This document shows positions 42,636-51,900 of a DNA stretch of 64,000 bases, in pieces. The stretch is from Bradyrhizobium algeriense (lineage in GTDB: Bacteria; Pseudomonadota; Alphaproteobacteria; Rhizobiales; Xanthobacteraceae), in assembly GCF_003062295.1 (NCBI RefSeq), contig NZ_PYCN01000001.1, forward strand, positions 454,001 through 518,000. Reading direction: 5' to 3'. Every line of letters begins with the position of its first letter. The first letter of the stretch is position 1. Made by a program: the position numbers and the translations under genes. Under the pieces are notes generated by a model, which ran no database searches, had not been told where the DNA came from, and saw nothing but the letters and a program-made list of their open reading frames with translations.

Positions 42636-43703
42636 GTGGCGGAGAGTGAGAACATCGTTGCCGAGACCGCGGAGAAAATCTTCGCCGATCTCGCTGACGC
42701 CCAAACCATCAATCGCGACAACAAGGGCGAGTGGAAAGCGCCGCTGTGGCAGGCGCTGACGGACGCCGGCCTGCCGCTGGCGTGGGTGGACGAAGATTGC
42801 GGCGGCTCGGGCGCCTCGCTCGCCGAAGGTTTCAGCGTACTCAGCGCGGCCGGACGCTTCGCGATCGCGATACCGCTTGCCGAGACCATGCTGGCAGGCT
42901 GGCTGTTGGCGCAGGCCAAAATTACCTCGCCCGATGGCGAGATGACGGTGGTGCCCGCGAGCCCGAAAGACCGGATGACCGTCAATGCCGATGGCAGCCT
43001 TTCCGGCAAGGCGCGCAGCGTGCCGTTTGCCAAGGCGGCAAAGCATTTTGCGGTGCTCGCAAGCGATGCGAAGGGCGGCGTCTCCATCGCACTGGTCGAT
43101 GCCACCAAGGGCCGGATCGAGACCGGCCTCAATCTCGGCGGCGACAATTCGGGCACCGTAACGCTGGACAAGGTGCAGCCGGTCACAATCAAGCCGGCGC
43201 CAAAAGGTTTCGACCAGACCCGGCTGATGCTGATGGGCGGCGTCGCGCGGTCCCTGCAGATCGCAGGCGCGCTGGAATCGATGCTGGAAATTTCCGTGCG
43301 CTATTCCAACGAGCGCATAGCCTTCGAGAAGAAGATCTCGAAATTCCAGGCGGTGCAGCACAATCTGGCGCGGCTCGCCGGCGAGTCGGCGGCGGCGCTT
43401 GCCGCGGCCACCTCGGCCGCCGACGCCATTGCCAACGCGACGTCCTTCAACGACGAAGTGTTTCTCGAAGCGGTGGCGGCAAAGATCCGCTGCGCGGAAG
43501 CAGCGGAGAAAGGCGGCGCCATTGCCCATCAGGTGCATGGCGCGATCGGCTTCACCAACGAGCACATCCTGCATCGCTATTCGCTGCGCGCGCTGGCCTG
43601 GCGCGACGATTTCGGTTCCGAAAGTTATTGGGCGGTCGAGCTCGGCAAGCTCGTATGCAACCGCGGCGCCGATGAATTGTGGCCGCTGGTGGCCTCGCGC
43701 TGA
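42636..43703 (+). CDS. Acyl-CoA dehydrogenase family protein, short non-canonical subunit
   Basis: 355 aa from GTG 42636 with GGGGA upstream. Acyl-CoA dehydrogenase fold with a compact middle domain; the N-terminal LPLAWVDEDCGGSGASLAEGF and the C-terminal QVHGAIGFTNEHILHRYSLRA-type segment fit the family. The usual substrate-binding SEP-GSD motif of the middle domain is not seen. The next gene has those parts, so the two may form a heteromeric enzyme as in steroid and some branched-acid pathways. Runs as an operon with the next two genes (gaps 43 and 42 bp). Confidence 0.8.
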   Translation: MAESENIVAETAEKIFADLADAQTINRDNKGEWKAPLWQALTDAGLPLAWVDEDCGGSGASLAEGFSVLSAAGRFAIAIPLAETMLAGWLLAQAKITSPDGEMTVVPASPKDRMTVNADGSLSGKARSVPFAKAAKHFAVLASDAKGGVSIALVDATKGRIETGLNLGGDNSGTVTLDKVQPVTIKPAPKGFDQTRLMLMGGVARSLQIAGALESMLEISVRYSNERIAFEKKISKFQAVQHNLARLAGESAAALAAATSAADAIANATSFNDEVFLEAVAAKIRCAEAAEKGGAIAHQVHGAIGFTNEHILHRYSLRALAWRDDFGSESYWAVELGKLVCNRGADELWPLVASR

Positions 43704-43746
43704 CACCACCGATTTGCCAGATACCAGATAGAAGTCGAGACACAGA

Positions 43747-44907
43747 ATGACCGCAGCCCTCCGTTTCGATCCGATCCGCCTGCCGAGCGAATGCGAGCAG
43801 TTGCGCAAGGAAGTGCGCGCCTTCCTCGCCGAAGAAATCGCCGCCGGCACCTTCGATCCGCACAAGCCGAACCGCGAAGACACCGACGTGCCGGAATTTT
43901 CCCGCAAGGTCGGCGCCCGCGGCTGGCTCGGCATGACCTGGCCGAAGAAATACGGCGGCCACGAGCGCTCGTTCCTCGAGCGTTATGTCGTGACCGAGGA
44001 AATGCGCGTGGCGAACGCGCCGACGCGGCGCTTCTTCGTCGCCGACCGCCAGAGCGGCCCGGTGCTTTTGAAATACGCGCCCGAGAACATCAAGATGGAC
44101 ATCCTGCCGCGCATCTGCCGCGGCGAGGTATGTTTCGCGATCGGCATGAGCGAGCCGAATTCGGGCTCCGATCTGTTTGCGGCAAAAACCCGTGCGACAA
44201 AAACCGACGGCGGCTATCTGATCAACGGCACCAAGATCTGGACCTCCTCGGCCCACATCGCCGATTACATGATCGCGATCTTCCGGACGTCACCGCCCAC
44301 CAAAGAGAACCGCCGCCATGGCCTGACGCAGTTTCTGGTCAAGATGAAGCAGCCGGGCATCCAGGTGAACCCGATCGGCCAGATCACCGGGCAGTATGAA
44401 TTCAACGAGGTGGTTTTCACGGACTTTTTCGTTCCCGACGATCATGTGCTCGGAGAAATCGACGGCGCCTGGAAGCAGGCGACCAGCGAGCTCGCCTATG
44501 AACGGTCGGGTCCGGAACGTTTTCTCGAAACCTATTACGTGCTGACCGAACTGGTCCGCGCCGTCGGCACCAACCCGGATACCCGCAGCGCCGAAGGCAT
44601 CGGGCGGCTGGTGGCGCAGGTGCACACCATGCGGCGCATGTCGGTCTCGGTGGCGGGCATGCTGCAGGCCGGCAAGGAGCCGGTGGTCGAGGCTTCCATC
44701 GTGAAAGACATCGGCACGGTGTGGGAGCAGCAATTGCCGCACCGCGTGCGCGATCTCGCCGCCTTTGTCGAGGAGACCGCCACCAACCGCGAGACACTGG
44801 AAAAGCAGCTCGACTTCGCCATCAAGACCGCGCCCAAGCTGACGATCCAGGGCGGCACCACCGAAGTGCTGCGCGGTATCATCGCGCGCGGGCTTGGTCT
44901 GCGCTGA
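43747..44907 (+). CDS. Acyl-CoA dehydrogenase, full-length subunit
   Basis: 386 aa. Middle-domain FAD motif CFAIGMSEPNSGSDLFAAKT and GGYLINGTKIWTSSAHIADYM are intact; ELAYERSGPERFLETYYVL holds a likely catalytic glutamate in helix G; C-terminal IQGGTTEVLRGIIARGLG closes the family signature. Oxidises an acyl-CoA at C2-C3, passing electrons to ETF. Sits between its short partner and an enoyl-CoA hydratase-like gene. The last 22 coding bases are repeated directly after the stop codon (44884-44905 and 44908-44929). Confidence 0.87.
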   Translation: MTAALRFDPIRLPSECEQLRKEVRAFLAEEIAAGTFDPHKPNREDTDVPEFSRKVGARGWLGMTWPKKYGGHERSFLERYVVTEEMRVANAPTRRFFVADRQSGPVLLKYAPENIKMDILPRICRGEVCFAIGMSEPNSGSDLFAAKTRATKTDGGYLINGTKIWTSSAHIADYMIAIFRTSPPTKENRRHGLTQFLVKMKQPGIQVNPIGQITGQYEFNEVVFTDFFVPDDHVLGEIDGAWKQATSELAYERSGPERFLETYYVLTELVRAVGTNPDTRSAEGIGRLVAQVHTMRRMSVSVAGMLQAGKEPVVEASIVKDIGTVWEQQLPHRVRDLAAFVEETATNRETLEKQLDFAIKTAPKLTIQGGTTEVLRGIIARGLGLR

Positions 44908-44949
44908 GCGCGCGGGCTTGGTTTGCGCTAATTCAAGAAGGAAACCTTT

Positions 44950-45750
44950 ATGACCAAATACATTGATATCGGCGTCGAGAAGCACGGCCATGTCGGCCTG
45001 ATCGAAATCCGCAAGCCGCCCTTGAACTTCTTCGACGTCTCCCTGATCAACCAGATCGCGGATGCACTGGAAGAGTTCGACAAGGACATTGAAATCCGCG
45101 CTTCGGTGCTGGCCGCGCAAGGCAAGGCGTTCTGCGCCGGCGCCGATTTTTCCGATCCGAAGCGGCAGGAGCAGGAAGCCAGCGCGCAAAAGGACCCGGC
45201 GGCGAACCTGCCGATCAACCATCTCTATGTGCAGGCCGTGCGCATCTTCCGCAACAAGAAGCCGGTCGTCGCCGCCATCCATGGCGCCGCCATCGGCGGC
45301 GGACTGGGGCTTGCGGTATCCGCCGACTTCCGCGTTACCTGCCCCGAAGCGCGCTTCGCCGCCAATTTCACAAAACTCGGCTTCCATCCCGGCTTCGGCC
45401 TGACCGCGACGCTTCCCGAACTGGTCGGCAAGAACAATGCGGAATTGATCTTCTACACCAGCCGCCGCGTCACCGGCGAGGAAGCCACGCGGATGGGCCT
45501 CGCCAACATCTGCGTGCCACAGGACCAGGTGCGGGCTGAGGCGATGAAGCTCGCCGCCGAAATCGCCGAATGCTCGCCGCTCGGCCTGATCTCAACCCGC
45601 GCCACCATGCGCGCCGGCCTCGCCGACCGCGTGATGGCCGCCACCAACCACGAGTTGGTGGAGCAGACCAAGCTCCGCGCGACGGAGGATTTCAAGGAAG
45701 GCGTCAAGGCAACGGCGGAACGGCGGGTAGCGAACTTCAAGGGGCGGTAA
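44950..45750 (+). CDS. Enoyl-CoA hydratase/isomerase-family (crotonase fold)
   Basis: 266 aa, AAGGAAACC before ATG. Oxyanion segments AAQGKAFCAGADFSDP and GAAIGGGLGLAVSADFRV are complete. By eye both hydratase glutamates appear replaced: the first falls in FAANFTKLGFHPGFG and the second near NNAELIFYTS. This hints at an isomerase, hydrolase or otherwise diverged reaction rather than simple hydration. Third gene of the acyl-CoA dehydrogenase operon, so it acts on the product of that enzyme or a neighbouring intermediate. Confidence 0.78.
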   Translation: MTKYIDIGVEKHGHVGLIEIRKPPLNFFDVSLINQIADALEEFDKDIEIRASVLAAQGKAFCAGADFSDPKRQEQEASAQKDPAANLPINHLYVQAVRIFRNKKPVVAAIHGAAIGGGLGLAVSADFRVTCPEARFAANFTKLGFHPGFGLTATLPELVGKNNAELIFYTSRRVTGEEATRMGLANICVPQDQVRAEAMKLAAEIAECSPLGLISTRATMRAGLADRVMAATNHELVEQTKLRATEDFKEGVKATAERRVANFKGR

Positions 45751-45815
45751 GACCGCGCCGCTTGCGTCTCTTCCCTTCTTCCCTTGTGGGAGAAGGTGGC
45801 GCTCAAGTCCGGTGC

Positions 45816-46571
45816 TCACGCCAACAGGCCGAACGTCACCCCGCAAAGATCGAACGTATCGCCTGACACCTTGCAACCCCTGGCCTTCGCCGCATCGCGC
45901 ACCTTGGCGATATCGGCGACCCTGAACGTCAGCCCACTCATCAGATCGCTCACGCCCTTGACGAAACGAAAGCTGGTATTGGGCAGTTTCAACGTGGGCT
46001 CGCCACCGCTGACAGCGATCCCCAAAATCTTTCCCCAATGCTCCGCCAGCCCTTGCGGATCCGGGCTCTGCATCTCGACTTCCGTCAGCGCCAGCGTCAC
46101 ATCCTTCCGAATCGACTTCTGCCAATCCGGCCCCGCCGGCGGGTACGGCCCCAGCACATCGTCGCTGCCATCGGTGTGGTTGAACTCGATGAACGCCGCG
46201 CGGCAGTCGCGCGGGTGCAGTTGCACGCCGTGATAGGGCGCGTGCGTGATTACGTTGGCGGTGCGCACGCCGATGCCATTGGCGTGCCTGCCGCGCGCGT
46301 CGGGATCGTCGCAGCAGAAGATCGCCATGTAGCCGCCGCGGCCGCCGGTCTTGTCGAGAAAACGCCCCGCCGCGGTGCCCGGCTGGGTCGGCGCCACGAC
46401 TTCCAGCAAAATGGTGTCGACCGGCAGTAGCGCATTCTCCAGCCCGTATTTGGCGACGTTACCGTCACGGTAACAAACGTTGAGGCCCATGATCGCGGAA
46501 ATATCCGGGATCACCGGCGCCAGATGCGGCGCCACCAGGCAGATCTGCCGCAGCCTGAGATATTCGGTCAT
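45816..46571 (-). CDS. VOC-superfamily (glyoxalase-like) protein
   Basis: 251 aa from ATG 46571, which touches the stop of the upstream crotonase gene (TGA 46575-46573). N-terminal LRLRQICLVAPHLAPVIPDIS and C-terminal VALTEVEMQSPDPQGLAEHWG-like repeats each look like a beta-alpha-beta-beta-beta VOC module, with possible metal ligands in LRLRQ, HGVQLH and EFNHTDG. Fits the glyoxalase-like PF13468 group. Enzymatic role unknown; paired with a crotonase, so perhaps acts on an acyl or aromatic CoA intermediate. Confidence 0.7.
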   Translation of the reverse strand: MTEYLRLRQICLVAPHLAPVIPDISAIMGLNVCYRDGNVAKYGLENALLPVDTILLEVVAPTQPGTAAGRFLDKTGGRGGYMAIFCCDDPDARGRHANGIGVRTANVITHAPYHGVQLHPRDCRAAFIEFNHTDGSDDVLGPYPPAGPDWQKSIRKDVTLALTEVEMQSPDPQGLAEHWGKILGIAVSGGEPTLKLPNTSFRFVKGVSDLMSGLTFRVADIAKVRDAAKARGCKVSGDTFDLCGVTFGLLA

Positions 46572-46572
46572 C

Positions 46573-47367
46573 TCAATGTCCCTGAAATACCGGCTTGCGC
46601 TTCTCGACAAAGGCTTTCGCCGCTTCCTTGTGATCGGCGGTGTCGCCGGAACGCGAGTGGTGGATCGCTTCGGCGTCGAAGCAGGCTTCCAGCGACATCG
46701 TCTCGGCGTTGTTGATGTTGCGCTTGATGTAGCCCAGCGTCACCGACGGCCCCTGCGCCAGCGACATCGCGAGATCATGCGCCTCGGCGTCGATGTCGGC
46801 GTCCGGCACCACTTTCGTCACCATGCCGAGATTATAGGCCTCCGTCGCGCTCAGCACCGGCGAGGTCAGATACAATTCGCGCGATTTCGCACTGCCCAGC
46901 ATCTGGGTCAGGAAATAGGTGCCGCCGTAGTCGCCTGACAGGCCGACCTTGGCAAACGCGGTCGTGATCTTGCAGGAGGCGCTGGCGACGCGCAGGTCGC
47001 AGGACAGCGCGATCGAGAGGCCGGCGCCGGCGGCAGCACCATCGAGCTGCGCCACCACGGGCTTCGGCATCTGGTGCAGGATCCGCGATACTTCCATGCC
47101 GCGGCGCAGATTGGCCATCTTGGCCTCGAAGCCGAGCGGCGCCCTGCCCTCCGCCATCGACTTGACATCGCCGCCGACGCAGAACGTGCCGCCCGCGCCC
47201 TTGATCAGCACCGCGCGCACCTCGTGATCCTCCGCCGCGCGCCGCGCCGCCTCCACCAGCCCGCGCGTCATGTCCGGATTGAGCGCGTTGCGCCGGTCGG
47301 GGCGGTTCATGGTGATGGTGAGCAGCCCAGTGTCGAGATTCTGGAGAACCATTTCGTTTGCGCTCAT
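46573..47367 (-). CDS. Enoyl-CoA hydratase/isomerase, PaaG-like subgroup
   Basis: 264 aa. Segments GAGGTFCVGGDVKSMAEG and LDGAAAGAGLSIALSCDLRVA form the CoA pocket; ITTAFAKVGLSGDYGGTYFLTQ carries an Asp in place of the first hydratase Glu, as in PaaG-type ring-epoxide and delta3-delta2 enoyl-CoA isomerases. The second Glu position is kept (KSRELYLTS). So isomerisation is more likely than hydration. First gene of a two-gene unit with the VOC protein, convergent with the acyl-CoA dehydrogenase operon. Confidence 0.8.
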   Translation of the reverse strand: MSANEMVLQNLDTGLLTITMNRPDRRNALNPDMTRGLVEAARRAAEDHEVRAVLIKGAGGTFCVGGDVKSMAEGRAPLGFEAKMANLRRGMEVSRILHQMPKPVVAQLDGAAAGAGLSIALSCDLRVASASCKITTAFAKVGLSGDYGGTYFLTQMLGSAKSRELYLTSPVLSATEAYNLGMVTKVVPDADIDAEAHDLAMSLAQGPSVTLGYIKRNINNAETMSLEACFDAEAIHHSRSGDTADHKEAAKAFVEKRKPVFQGH

Positions 47368-47417
47368 GTGTCGTGCTTTCGTTGTTGTTGGTTGAGATTG
47401 GATTCCGGTCTCACATC

Positions 47418-47527
47418 GTCATTGCCTGCGACAAACGCGAAGCGTTTGCGCAAGGGAGCAAAGCGACGAAGCAATCCATCTTTCTTGATGCCGCGCGATG
47501 GATTGCTTCGCTTCGCTCGCAATGACG
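47418..47527. repeat. Intergenic inverted-repeat element, family B, copy 2
   Basis: CGTCATTGC...GCAATCCATC pairs with GATGGATTGCTTCGCTTCGC then AATGACG. The left arm carries an extra ACGCGAAGCGTTTGCGC hairpin not present in the copies at 7851 and 62345. Between two minus-strand genes. Confidence 0.85.
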
Positions 47528-47549
47528 AGGAGACAGCAGCGCCTCTAAT

Positions 47550-48758
47550 CTATTTCTTCACCAGCGGGCAGCGCGAAGCTTCCAGCGGCTGGAATGCCTC
47601 GCTGCCGGGGATCGTGGCCAGCAGCTTGTAATAGTCCCAGCGCGCCTTCGATTCAGACGGCTTCTTGACCTCGAACAGATACATGTCGTGCACCATGCGG
47701 CCGTCCTCGCGAATCCGGCCGTTCCTGGCGAACATGTCGTTGACCGGCGTCTCCTTCATCACCTTCATGACCGCAGCGGCGTCCGTGGTGCCGGCGGCCT
47801 TCACGGCTTTCAGGTAATGGCCGACGGACGAGTAGACGCTGGCCTGCGCCGCGGTCGGCGGCCGCTTGACGCGCTCCACGAAGCGCTTTGAGAACGCCCG
47901 GGTGTCGTCATTGAGATCCCAGTAGAACGCCTCCGCCAGCAACAGGCCCTGCGCCGTCTCCAAGCCCACGCTGTCGATGTCGGTCACGAAGGCGAGCAGC
48001 GGCGAGAGTTTCTGGCCGCCGCTCTTGGTCAGCCCGAATTCCGCCGCCTGCTTGATCGCGTTGATGGTGTCGCCGCCGGCATTCGCCAATCCCACCACCT
48101 TCGCCTTCGAACTCTGCGCCTGCAGCAGGAACGAGGAGAAGTCCGACGTGTTGAGCGGATGCTTGACGCCGCCGAGCACCTTGCCGCCGGCCTTCACCAC
48201 CACATTGGTGGTGTCCTTTTCCAGGTCCTGGCCGAAAGCATAGTCTGCGGTGAGGAAGTACCAGGTCTCGAAGCCTGACTTGACGGTGGCGAGCCCGGTG
48301 ACGTTGGCCTGCGCAAACGTGTCGTAGGAATAATGCACGGTGTAGGGACCGCAGGCCTCGTTGCTCAGCCGGATCGAGGCGGGGCCGCTATACATCACGA
48401 TCTTGTTGCGCGCTTTCGCAATCTCGCCGGCGGCCAAGGCAGTCGCAGACGCCGCCACGTCGTACAGCATCTCGACACCCTGGTTGTCGAGCATGTCGCG
48501 CGCGATGCTGGCGGCAAGGTCGGCCTTGTTGAGATGATCGGCCGCAACGATCTCGACCTTGCGTCCCAGCACCTCGCCGCCAAAGTCTTCCACCGCCATC
48601 TTCGCGGCGGTCTCGCTGCCGGGGCCGGTGATATCGGCGTAAAGCCCGGACATGTCGAGGATGCCGCCGAGCTTGAGCGGCGGCTTGCCTTGTGCCAATG
48701 CCACCGTCGCCGACAGCGCCAGTACCGCGGCGACAATGCCTGTTGTTGCTCTTTTCAC
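47550..48758 (-). CDS. Branched-chain amino acid-type ABC substrate-binding protein, orphan
   Basis: 402 aa from GTG 48758 with GGAGGCCTTC upstream; ATG 48785 in frame lacks a site. Signal peptide GIVAAVLALSATVALAQ. LivJ-like type I fold: PLKLGGILDMSGLYADITGPGS, VEIVAADHLNKADLA, VEMLYDVAASATALA, WYFLTADYAFGQDLEKDT and GHYLKAVKAAGTTDAAAVMK. Binds amino acids, short amides or aromatic acids in related proteins. No LivFGHM genes are nearby. Neighbouring genes concern acyl-CoA metabolism. Confidence 0.85.
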   Translation of the reverse strand: MKRATTGIVAAVLALSATVALAQGKPPLKLGGILDMSGLYADITGPGSETAAKMAVEDFGGEVLGRKVEIVAADHLNKADLAASIARDMLDNQGVEMLYDVAASATALAAGEIAKARNKIVMYSGPASIRLSNEACGPYTVHYSYDTFAQANVTGLATVKSGFETWYFLTADYAFGQDLEKDTTNVVVKAGGKVLGGVKHPLNTSDFSSFLLQAQSSKAKVVGLANAGGDTINAIKQAAEFGLTKSGGQKLSPLLAFVTDIDSVGLETAQGLLLAEAFYWDLNDDTRAFSKRFVERVKRPPTAAQASVYSSVGHYLKAVKAAGTTDAAAVMKVMKETPVNDMFARNGRIREDGRMVHDMYLFEVKKPSESKARWDYYKLLATIPGSEAFQPLEASRCPLVKK

Positions 48759-48891
48759 GAAGGCCTCCCTGCTCACACGCCACATTGCCTGCGGCTTTGA
48801 AATTTGCTCGCCGCAATCATGCCGCATGGCATCCATAGCGGCAAGGCACTGACGTTTTCCGTTAAACGGAATGATCCCGTAGTATGGGTAG

Positions 48892-48960
48892 AGCGCAGCG
48901 AAACCCATCAATCCCTGCGCGGAGCCGCGATGGGTTTCGCTTCGCTCTACCCACCCTACG
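48892..48960. repeat. Intergenic inverted-repeat element, family D, copy 1
   Basis: GTATGGGTAGAGCGCAGCGA with AACCCATCA pairs with GATGGGTTTCGCTTCGCTCT then ACCCACCCTACG. A near-identical element lies at 52609-52691, at the other end of the large signalling gene. Confidence 0.85.
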
Positions 48961-48980
48961 CACTGGCTCGACAGCAACGA

Positions 48981-51900
48981 TCACCAGTTGCCGCGCCCGG
49001 CCACTTGTCCACGCCTGAGCAAGGTTTCCGCTTCTTCGATTTCGGGCAGATCTCGCTGCGTGTCGAAATCAACAAGAACTGGTGCGAGCACCTCTTGTAT
49101 TGCCTCGGCTCGTCCATCTGCACAATAGAGGTGTGCAAGTCCAACGGCACTGCGCAGCTCGAAAGTCTTCGTCTGCTGGGTGCGGGCGATTTCCAGGGCG
49201 CGACGGAACGTGTCTTCGGCCATCGAAACATCAGGCGGATCAAGACGCAACAACAGCTCCCCCTGGCTGCGATGGAGTTCGGCATCGAGCCAATGCTGGC
49301 CGGATTGTTCTGTCGAGGCGATCAACTCCCGCAAAATTTCCAGCCCGGTCTCCGTTTGCCCGGCCTCCGCATTCGCCACCGCAACCTGCATCCCCCAGAA
49401 CGGTTCGCAGAGATAGCAATCGTTCTCGTGAAGCAGTGTCCAGCCTCGTTGCATTTCCGAAAGCCCACCTGTCCGGTCGCCGGCGCGCCACTGTGCCAGG
49501 CCGTTCAGGTAGCTGCCGGCAGCGACATACAACGGCATCGTATGCTCGCGCGCGAGGCCGAGCGCGAGGATAGTCTCCGTTTCCTGCAGCATGCCGCCGC
49601 ATAGTCCATCGAAGACCGCCTTGTGAACGAGTGCATTGGCTTGGGAAAGCGCCCGCTTTTCTCCCGTGGCACACACCGCATCAGCAGCGAGCCGGCGCGA
49701 TCGATCAATTTCGCCGAGCGGCCAAAGCACCAGCGCAAGAAACCTCATAATGACAAAAGGCAGGTCCAGTGCCGACGCCCTGAAGGTCGCCGGGTTGCGT
49801 TCGGCCTCATAGGTCGCGAGCGCTCGCTCAAGATGCAGTTGCGCGTTCAGGTAATCGCCCCCGAACCAGGAGGTTACGCCGCTCGTACAATGTGCGACGA
49901 CTGCGGCCACCGGCGACTCCGGCCGCTGCCTGGCGACGCCCATGATGGCCTCCGTCAACTCCCGCATCGGCGCGATCTCGCCGTGGGTCAGGCAGGCATT
50001 GAACAGGCCCGAATGGATCGGCGCCAGTTCGACCGGGTCGTCGATGTCGGCGGTGAACTGTCGGGCCCGCTTCCATGCGGCCACCGTTTCGGGGGCGCTG
50101 TGGCCAAGGCTACCCCGCAGCGCGCGACCATAGGCGATTTGAAGCTGCAGCCGGTTCATGGTCCGGCCCGGCTCATCGGGCAGCGCATCGGCGATGGCGA
50201 CCGCCTTGCCGAGATGTGCGATAGCCTCGGTATAGGCCGAGCGTTTCAAGGCCTGCTGCCCGGCCTTGCGCCACCATTCGAGGGCTACACCGCTCAGCCC
50301 CGCTTCAGTGAAGTGATACGCCAGGACTTCCGGCTCGGTCTCGGCGATGATTGGAAACTTGTCGCGCAGAACGTCGCCGATGTGCTTGTGGAGCAATTGC
50401 CGCCGGCTCTTGAGCAGGCTCTCGTAAGCCGTTTCCTGAACGAGCGCATGCTTGAAGCTATAAGTCGCTTCCGGCGGCGTCCCGCGGCGCAATAGCAGTT
50501 CGGCTTCCTCGAGTTGCGCCAGCGCAGCGCTCAGCGTCTGGTCGTCGCGCCCCGCCACGGATCGCAGCAACGTATATGAGAAGTCGCGGCCAATGGCGGC
50601 GCCGATCTGCGCCACCTCCTTGACCGGCGCCAGCCGGTCAAGCCGCGCCATCAGCGAGTCCTGCAGGGTCGCGGGAATGGCGAGCGGCGGCAGCGGACTA
50701 TCGAGGCGGTAGCGCCCGGCATGTTCCACGAGCAATCCCGACTCCAGCACCATCTTGGTCAGTTCTTCCACGAACAGCGGGACGCCGTCCGTCTTGTCGA
50801 TGATCTGGGTCATCATCTCGCCCGGCAGCTTCCGGCCGACGGTCACCTGCTCGACCAGGGCGCGCGTGTCCTGCCGGTCAAGCCGATCGAGCCGCAGCAG
50901 GCTGACATTGGCGAGACCCACCCAGGGCGGCTCGAACTCGGGCCGGAATGTCGCGAGCGCGAGTACCGGCAGTCGCCTCATCCGATCGACGGCGAGGTCG
51001 AACAACTCGAGCGTCGTGGCATCGGCCCAGTGCATGTCCTCGCAGATAAACAGCAGCGGCTGTTGCCGTGCCAGGCCTTCAAACTGGTCGAGAAGCGCGG
51101 CGAAGGTCTGTCGCCGCTGCTGCACGGGATTCAAGCCTAGCGGCGGATACCGCTCGCCGGTCGGGATCGAAAGCAGCGCGGCAATGAGCGGCGCCGTGTT
51201 GGCCACCTGTTGCGTTCCAAGCGCGAGCATTGCCTCGAGCTTGTCGAGTTTCCGCTCAGGGCTATCCTGTAGCTCGATGCCGGCGGCGCGCTCAAGCTGG
51301 GCGATAAAGGGATGAAGCGCGCTGTTGGCGTGGTAGGGCGAACACTGATACCGCAGCCGGCGAGGCGATCCCAACGCAGGGTTCTCGGATAGCGCTGCCA
51401 TCAGGCGCGACTTGCCGATCCCGGCCTCACCGGAAATCAGCACCATCTGGCCTTCGCCCTGCCATGCCAGTTGCTGGCGCGAGAGCACGAATTCGATCTC
51501 CGCCTTGCGACCGACAAAGCCGATGGACCGCGCCGTACGCACCGCCTCGAAGCGGCTCTCCGATGCAGCTCCACCTTCGACCGCCCAGACCGCGATGGGA
51601 TCGGAGATGCCCTTGACCTCGCGGTGGCCGAGATTGCGAAACGTGAAGAGATCGCCAAGCAATGCACGCGTCGAAGCCGCAACGACGACCGCTCCCGGCT
51701 CTGCCAGGCCCTGCAGTCGGGCGGCGATATTCGGTGCATCGCCGACCATTGCCTGCTGCTCTGATGCGCCGCCGCTGATGAGGTCGCCCACCACCACCAG
51801 CCCGGTCGCGATCGCTATCCGCACCTCGACCCGTTCCGCGCGCGTCTCAAGCGGCCCTACTGCGGCGATGATGTCGAGCCCCGCTCGCACTGCGCGCTCC

